Source of the DNA: Helianthus annuus
Taxonomy: Eukaryota; Streptophyta; Magnoliopsida; Asterales; Asteraceae
Assembly: GCF_002127325.2 (NCBI RefSeq)
Contig: NC_035436.2
Coordinates: forward strand, 123,488,271 to 123,552,270
Length of the DNA stretch: 64,000 nt
Direction: 5' to 3'
The translations under genes were made by a program, and so were the position numbers. Positions 58,162-64,000 of this stretch are shown here, piece after piece. Position 1 is the first letter of the stretch, and the number at the start of each line of letters is the position of its first letter. The notes under the pieces were generated by a model that was not told the DNA's origin, made no database searches, and saw only the letters and a list, made by a program, of their open reading frames with translations.

Positions 58162-58891
58162 TGTTAGGGCTGGATTTTTATCATACGTGATCCTTATGCG
58201 AGATCCTAACCAGTGATCCTTGTTTCTTTGGCAGACAGTGATCCTCAGCAGGACTTCCGGATCAGCATCATGGACCATTAAAGGATCCTCATACTAACGG
58301 TCATCTTCGCTTAATGCAATGTTATTTTGCAGGAACATCTAGCAGGATACGCTCTTAGCATCATGATCAAGGGACGCGTCTTCACAATTATGGCAAGAGC
58401 TTAATCGGAGATAGACGTTGCACAGGATATGGAAACTTGGCTTGATTTATGGGCGGCAATTTAGGCTAGATTGTCTTTTATTTCTAAAGGGGTAATGAGC
58501 TGATAATTAGTCCTTTTACCTAAAATAGGTCACCTACACTTGTATAAATACCACTCTTCCTCATTTGGAAGAAGACACACGACGACATACAACGCAACTC
58601 TCACACACTTAGACACTCGAAACAATAGTGATCCTTGTACTCAGCTCATTATCATCCGAAGTTGTAACTATATTTTTCTTATATTGAAGTTGGTGATCGG
58701 TAGTTGCCATCACCCGAGGTTTTTTATGCCGGAGATCATACATTGATCAAGGGCTTTTTCCTCGTATAAATCATTGTGTCTTTGCATCTTTATCACAGAA
58801 GTGATCCTTTACTTTCATAATTAACCAAGCATCATACCCCGTTTACATAAAGTTTGGTTACATTATCCTTGTGTGATTTTTGACCAAAACA
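58162..58891 (+). repeat. TAT5 3' LTR
   Basis: 730 bp, one difference from 48364-49093; TATAAATA at 58543-58550. Confidence 0.95.
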
Positions 58892-58896
58892 CAAGC
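58892..58896. repeat. Target-site duplication CAAGC, right copy (TAT5)
   Basis: See 48359-48363. Confidence 0.93.
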
Positions 58897-60197
58897 GATG
58901 CCCATGGTCTGGAGGGTTTTGATCACCCTTGAAAGGATCATTGAGCAACATGGTATCGATTTAGGAATATCGGAGCTTTCGGAAATGTATGACCTTGTCA
59001 GCCATGGATCTCACCGATATCTTCTTAAACGCAAGCCGAGTGAAGAACATCCCATCTTTAAAGCTACCAAAAACGAGACCAATTGGAAACGGCGATTCTT
59101 CTTCGTCACACGGGATTCCATCCCTGATGGAAAGGATCTGCCTAGAAAGTGGACCACCCATGGTAGGATAGAGGATCCTTAGAAGGATCACCAGATGAAA
59201 ACTTGCTTCTGACAAGGATCACTAACATGTTTTCATTCTTTTGTGCAGCTATTTCTGTCTCACATCTATTCAAGACACCTACAACAAGAGAGAGGCTTCT
59301 TGCTTTCCGAAGACTCAACCCTGCAGTAAGATAATTCAAAACAAGCACCCAGGATTCACAAGAGGTATCCTCAGGCTCAGTCACCATGTCAAGTAAGTAT
59401 CCATGTTTATGTATGATTCAATGATGAAAATAAAATAAATTAAGGATACTTATCTGTTTTGAATGTGTAGGTGCCGGAAAATCTTCCAAATCTGCCTCCA
59501 AGTTTAGCATCGCCGACCTTGACACTGTACGATCCTCCAAGAAGAAGCTCCCTGCCAGCCCAACTGCTTCGATCCCCAAGGCACCCACCAAAGGAAGGGG
59601 TGGAAAGAAAAGAAAAACCTCTGAGGTTGAGGATCTGCAAGGCCTGCCCTTGATCCGCCACCAGTTCCTTGAATACTTTAATGATGTAAGGATCACTGAC
59701 TCTGCCTAGGTATCCTGCTCACTTGAGGATCACGTGATCTTGAACTGTGCTCTATCTTTTTTTTGCAGAAATTTGCTGAGATCGAAGACTATGTTGGGAG
59801 CATTGAAGAGCTGGACAAGAAGTATGCAGATCTTCAACAAGTTGCGGTGCTCAAGGATCACAAGATTGCTGACCTCCAAAAAGCCCTTCAAGACGCCAAG
59901 ACCGAGACGGCTAAAGTCCTGATCAACACTAACTATGAGAAGCATGAGCTCATGGAAGGTGCAACGGTCTCCACTGCTATTACTATGTACAAGACAAAAC
60001 TGAAGATGGCCCAGGAAGCTCAGGATCCTGACTTCGACAGAAGCAGCTGGGATGTTGAGGGCTGGAAGGCGAGGCTAGCTGAGCTGGATGAGGAAGAGGA
60101 GGCTGAGGAGGTTTTGGCTATCCAGGCTCGAGGCAGTGGAAAGGATCATGGTGGAGAAGCCAATGGAGCGGTTGAGGATGATTCAGCGAAGGTGTAG
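58897..60197 (+). pseudogene. TAT4 antisense gene, rest of exon 1 and exons 2-4
   Basis: Continuation of 48062-48363. Exon 1 ends at 59162; exons 59249-59392, 59471-59685 and 59769-60197 follow. All three introns keep GT-AG ends (GTAGGA...TGTGCAG; GTAAGT...GTGTAG; GTAAGG...TTGCAG). Exon 2 has a premature TAA at 59332-59334, in addition to the TAT5 insertion in exon 1. Domain order is as in TAT5. It confirms the exon model, since exon lengths keep the frame in three diverged copies. Confidence 0.85.
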
Positions 60198-61605
60198 GCT
60201 GCAACAATGGGCGATGATGGACACTTCTAGACATAGCCAGAGCCCATTTTTTAAATTTGGTAGTGTTTTTTGATTGTGATGTTTTCGTTAAACAATGGTT
60301 GGTTGTATTTCGAACAATAGTTTTTAGGGTTAAGGATCTATGATCCTTTGAACAATAGGTAGGATAATAGGTGGTGGAGGGATCCTTTGTTTGGGGGATG
60401 AAGCCACTTGTTATCCTGCCGCCTTTTATTTTTCTGCACTTCTAAGACCCGTAAACAATGGACACCCTTTGCCAACCCATGTGGACGGGCCACGTTTTGC
60501 TGGTAGAAATGTGGGTTGGCAATTTTGACAACCTTAAGGGGTTAAATATTTTGTTAACAAATAAAATTTTAACTTTTGGCTATTTCCTGTGTTGTTATCC
60601 TTGTATATCCTTTAAATTCTCAATTGTTTTAATATACACTTGTCTGAATAAGAAAAGTTGAACAAATTAGATTTAAAATTTTTAGGATATGATACAGGAT
60701 CAAATATCCTATAGTTGAAAGATTCCAAAAAGTAGTATATTTTAAGGATCATAAGTTCAGTTGTCAAAGTATAAGGGTTATTCAAGTGAATAATGAATTA
60801 AATCAAAATAGTTAAGGATCATACCTGAGAATCCAAGTTAGGATCCTAGTCTTTAGTATTATAATCAGAATAACCATAAGACAAACCTTAGTATGAGGTA
60901 AGGACCAAGGATCCTTAGTTGTTTAACTTCAAAAACCTGAAATATAATATAACTTGGGACTAAGCCAACATATAAGATTAGTTAGTGACTGGGGACAAGC
61001 CCAAGGATAACTGGGGATAAGCCCAAGGATAACTGGGGAAAAGCCCAAGGATAACATGGGATAAGCCCAAGGATACTGGGGAGAAGCCCAAGGATCGTGT
61101 GTAAACTGGAGTATGGCCCTTACTGGCGACTATCCAAACTTAGTGACATGAAAATGCCAAAACCTTAGCTAACGTGAAAATGTTAGAAACCTTAGGAACG
61201 GATGTATGGTACGTCTACCATTATACGTAGGATCCCGGGTACAGCCAGTACAATGAAATTGTCAGCCCCTAAAACGAGTACTGGTCCCATTGCCATGAAC
61301 TGCACCAGGGTCATCGTGCGCTACTGGCGAAACTGGGGTCAAGCCCAAATAACTGGGGTCAAGCCCAAACGACTGGATACTTCTATGGATAATCAATCCT
61401 TTGTTAAGGATACCTGAACCTTCAAAATTCAGAATAAAGTGAAAGGAGGATAAAGGATGCAGGATCCTTATCCTTATATAAGAGAATAAAATAATGAAAT
61501 AGTTTGAGATTAGGGTATTACCAAGATGAGGATCATCTGTTCTGTGAGGATACTTCAAGGATACTTTTTATGTGAGGATCATCTGTTCTGTGAGGATCCT
61601 AATCC
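60198..61605. other. TAT4 non-coding region downstream of the antisense gene
   Basis: Homologous to 9990-11346. Hairpin at 60469-60522, tandem GGGGACAAGCCC-like units at 60985-61100 and 61330-61370, many GGATC words. No gene seen. Confidence 0.8.
60469..60522 (+). other. Conserved hairpin downstream of the TAT4 antisense gene
   Basis: Perfect 11-bp outer stem TTGCCAACCCA / TGGGTTGGCAA; inner arm has one G-U pair compared with TAT1. Confidence 0.65.
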
Positions 61606-62662
61606 CATGAAATATTTCTTCAAGTGGACAGCATTCCAGGCTCTTGGTAGCAAATCACCTTCCATTGTTAGCAATCAATATGCCCCCTTTCCTGCCTCAG
61701 CTTCAATCAAATAAGGGCGCTCCCACTTTGGAGCCAACTTTCCATCAGCAGGATTAGTGGTATTCTGAAATGCTTACCTTAGTACCATATCACCAACTTG
61801 GAATTTCCTGATCCTGACATTTTTGTTATAGGCTCCAACCATCCTCTGCTGATAACTGGCCATCCTTATCCTAGCCAAATCCCTGATTTCTTCTATAGTA
61901 TCCAGGTCTTGAACCAAGTTCTCATCATTTTCTTCAGGATCACGAATGCTTGTTCTTGCAGTTGGAACCACCATTTCTGTAGGGATCACTGATTCTGCCC
62001 CAAATACCAAAGAAAATGGAGTTTGACAAGTAGCATTCTTGGGGGTTGTCCTATCAGCCCAAAGCACATAAGGTAGTTCTTCTGCCCATTTTCCTTTCTT
62101 GGACCCAAGCTTCTTTTTCAAGTTGTTGATAATGATCTTGTTGGATGATTCTGCCTGACCATTAGCTTGTGTGTGTACTGATGTTGATGTTATCATCTTA
62201 ATCCCCCAACTGTCACAAAAGTTAGTAGTTCTGCTCCCAATAAATTGGGAACCATTATCACATATAATTTTAGAAGGAATACCAAATCTAGTAATAATGT
62301 TTCTTTTAATAAAGGATATAACTTCCTTTTCTCTGACTTGGGCAAAGGCTTCAGTCATAGCAAGCATGAACACTTTTCCACCAGGTGCCTTAGGAAGCTT
62401 ACCAACTATATCCATTCCCTATCTCATAAATGGCCAAGAGGAGGATATAGGATGCAAGAATTCAGCCGGTTGATGAGGGATATTACTGTGTCTCTGACAA
62501 GGATCACATTTCTTGGCATACTCCACAGCATCTCTCTTCATAGTTGGCCAATAGTACCCCGTCCTCAGGATCCTTGAGAATAACGCCCTGCCCCCAGTTT
62601 GATTTCCACAATCTCCTTCATGGAAGTCTTTTAACACTTCTTGGATTTCAGGATCCTCAATA
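61606..62662 (-). pseudogene. pol: TAT4 integrase, broken
   Basis: Minus-strand integrase from HEGDCGNQTGG through CDPC, MDIVG, CDNGSQF and the Glu after QAESS to the C-terminal KKYF. The catalytic triad is preserved, but TAG replaces Trp just before GMDIVG (near 62418), about 30 bp are missing in the DYFSKW segment, and TAA replaces Lys near 61774. Everything upstream of the zinc region is displaced beyond the window by the insertion at 62663. Confidence 0.88.
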
Positions 62663-63149
62663 TGTCACACCCCCAAAATCCACACGCGGAGTACCACCGC
62701 TTGGGAGCGTGACGTGACCAGGATCAAGCCATCAATCATATCAAACATAGTAATCAATAATAATAAAAGTCAATAAAGTAGTTTATCATGACATGATTGA
62801 CGTTTCCAAAACCAAGCATTGTTTAAGTAGCGGAAGCATTATTGTAAACCCCAGTTAAAATACTGAAATGTCATAAGAGTCTAACAAAGTAATACGATCC
62901 TTGTCCACAACGACCGGCTCCTCTTTGTGCAAGCTCCATGTATCTAACGATCTGCAAGGCATGTAACAGAATGATCAACAAACTAGTTGAGCGAGTTCAC
63001 AGTAAGTAAGTGCGTAACAGTAAGTAAAGGGTGGCTCTACTGGGCCGATAGTAAGTTATATAGGTGGGGGCTTCCCATGTTATGTGACCACTAGACTATT
63101 CGTATCAACTACTCGTATCATCCCTGTTCTTCTTCCGAGAACAGTAGCG

Positions 63150-63370
63150 CGTATGGGGTGTACGTAGGTCTTACGTACGTATCCTTCACAACCGAGGATA
63201 GGAGACGCGGGGGTGTACGTAGGTTTCACGTACGTATCCTTTGTACCGAGGATAGAAGTAAGTAATGCGTACACGTAGGTTTTACGTGCGTGCCTGACAT
63301 CCGAGGCAGTGATTGGCATATGACCACGTAGGTGTTATCCTAACCTACGGAACCGTCCTGACATCCGAGG
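63150..63370. repeat. Degenerate 53-57-bp tandem repeat with ACGTACG words
   Basis: Four units, each with ACGTAGGT, (A)CGTACGTATCC or a variant, and CCGAGGA. Part of the LTR that begins at 62663. Confidence 0.8.
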
Positions 63371-63779
63371 ACCATGGTATGTGATAGTCTAGGAAAGCAT
63401 ATGTACGTTCTTAGTCAATTATAACCTTTATCCCATTCCCACGACCCGGGAATCCCATGCCTTAGTAGGAGTGTGAACTCACCTGGGTTTGCTCGGCAGA
63501 CAGTGTAATGCTCAAGTATACAAGTAAGAAATCAACCACGTCCTATCATGGTTACTATGCAAGTTAGGTTCGTATGTAGCACATTTGTATCACGTATGGT
63601 ATCAAGTATAATCATGGCAAATCACATAACAGTATCAGCAGTTCATATCAAGTAACGAGTCCAAGTAGTCGGTCCAATTAACATAAGCAGTCCAAATAGC
63701 AATTATGTAAACAAGTCCAAAAACATAATAGTCATAAGGTTGGGCCCGTGACAGCGTAGGCCCAAAACAGTGTGCGTGC

Positions 63780-63990
63780 AAAGGAGGTCTCGAGTCGCAA
63801 CCAGCGATCTCGAGTCGCAACCGGTGGTTACGAGTCGCAACAGGTGGTCTCGGTTCATCATGGCCCGGTTACGAGTCACAGCCGGAGATTTCGAGTCACA
63901 ATAGGAGGTTGCGAGTCGCAACTGATGATCTCGACTCATCACGGTCTGGTTACGAGTCGCCACTGGACTCGCAACCGTTGTCTCGGCTTG
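63780..63990. repeat. Short irregular repeats of the CGAGTCGCAAC type
   Basis: About ten occurrences of GAGTCGCAAC or close variants, spaced 18-24 bp. No gene; an apparent ORF here is a product of the repeat. Confidence 0.8.
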
Positions 63991-64000
63991 TGCTGTTTGT

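Larger units (their letters stand above)
48364..58891 (+). mobile_element. TAT5: recent Tat-lineage retrotransposon with defective gag-pol and intact antisense gene
   Basis: 10,528 bp, LTRs both 730 bp, duplication CAAGC, primer site and polypurine tract present. One difference was found between the LTRs (G/C around 48467 / 58265). gag-pol has at least seven disabling changes, whereas the minus-strand accessory gene is undamaged. The contrast suggests that the copy was already defective and moved with proteins from a relative. Confidence 0.94.
45966..62662 (-). mobile_element. TAT4: rearranged Tat element(s) on the minus strand, with TAT5 inside
   Basis: From the left: a 352-bp LTR piece, a gag N-terminal piece, primer site, a full LTR, the antisense gene (split by TAT5), a non-coding stretch and integrase. 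The full LTR is followed on one side by a primer site and gag, and on the other by sequence that belongs upstream of a 3' LTR. This is the LTR-internal-LTR-internal order of a tandem made by recombination between LTRs, later shortened by deletion. It is cut at 62662 by another element. Confidence 0.75.
62663..64000. mobile_element. Start of another LTR element, probably Ty3/gypsy on the minus strand, running off the window
   Basis: Starts TGTCACACCCCC within TAT4 integrase (left flank CAATA). The terminus resembles the outer LTR end of TK2/TRG in the same orientation, and a CAG|GTGAGT-like site is present on the minus strand (63478-63483), but the body is not otherwise alignable to them by eye. 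No coding sequence, primer site or second LTR end is visible, so strand and lineage are inferred. Confidence 0.6.

Overview
The window contains no recognisable host gene. It is a stack of nested LTR retrotransposons of the Ty3/gypsy superfamily, as found in heterochromatin of a large plant genome. The elements belong to two lineages: Tekay-type chromoviruses (initiator-Met tRNA primer site, gag-pol in one frame, chromodomain-like C-terminus) and Tat-type elements (Lys-type tRNA primer site, second RNase H, spliced antisense accessory gene). A eudicot is certain enough from these families; Asteraceae is my inference from the overall look of the elements, not something shown here.

Layout. TK1 (Tekay, + strand) occupies 1-7609 and 28389-29513; its 5' LTR lies left of the window. 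TAT1 (Tat, - strand, 7610-28383, duplication CATAG) sits in the 3' LTR of TK1, and TRG (- strand, 12342-22715, duplication CTTAA), a Tekay-derived element with gag but no pol, sits in the integrase of TAT1. TAT2, an old decayed Tat element, shows only as integrase/RNase H scraps at 29514-29965 and 42234-42571. Between them is TK2 (Tekay, - strand, 29966-42228, duplication GAGAA), which is structurally complete, has an intact gag-pol of about 1,507 residues and nearly identical LTRs. TAT3 (+, 42572-45965) lies in TAT2. TAT4 (-, 45966-62662) lies in the gag of TAT3, and TAT5 (+, 48364-58891, duplication CAAGC) lies in the antisense gene of TAT4. The LTR of a further element starts at 62663 and runs off the right edge.

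How the parts work. In the Tekay elements one ORF makes gag, protease, reverse transcriptase, RNase H and integrase; TRG keeps only LTRs, primer sites and gag and would need the enzymes of a relative such as TK2. In the Tat elements gag and protease are separated from RT-RNase H-integrase by one in-frame UAG followed by CAA-UUA, the tobamovirus-type leaky-stop context, in both copies where the site is visible. On the opposite strand, between integrase and 3' LTR, the Tat elements carry a four-exon gene with its own promoter-like block. It is undamaged in TAT5, although gag-pol of TAT5 is broken in at least seven places and its LTRs are almost identical, so TAT5 was probably defective when it moved.

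Most interesting items: the leaky-stop junction, the intact spliced antisense gene with a conserved hairpin beyond its 3' end, movement of a dead element, the gag-only TRG element, the chain of perfect hairpins in Tekay LTR leaders, and a strong excess of the GGATC/GATCC word in all Tat sequence. All comparisons were made by eye between copies inside the window.
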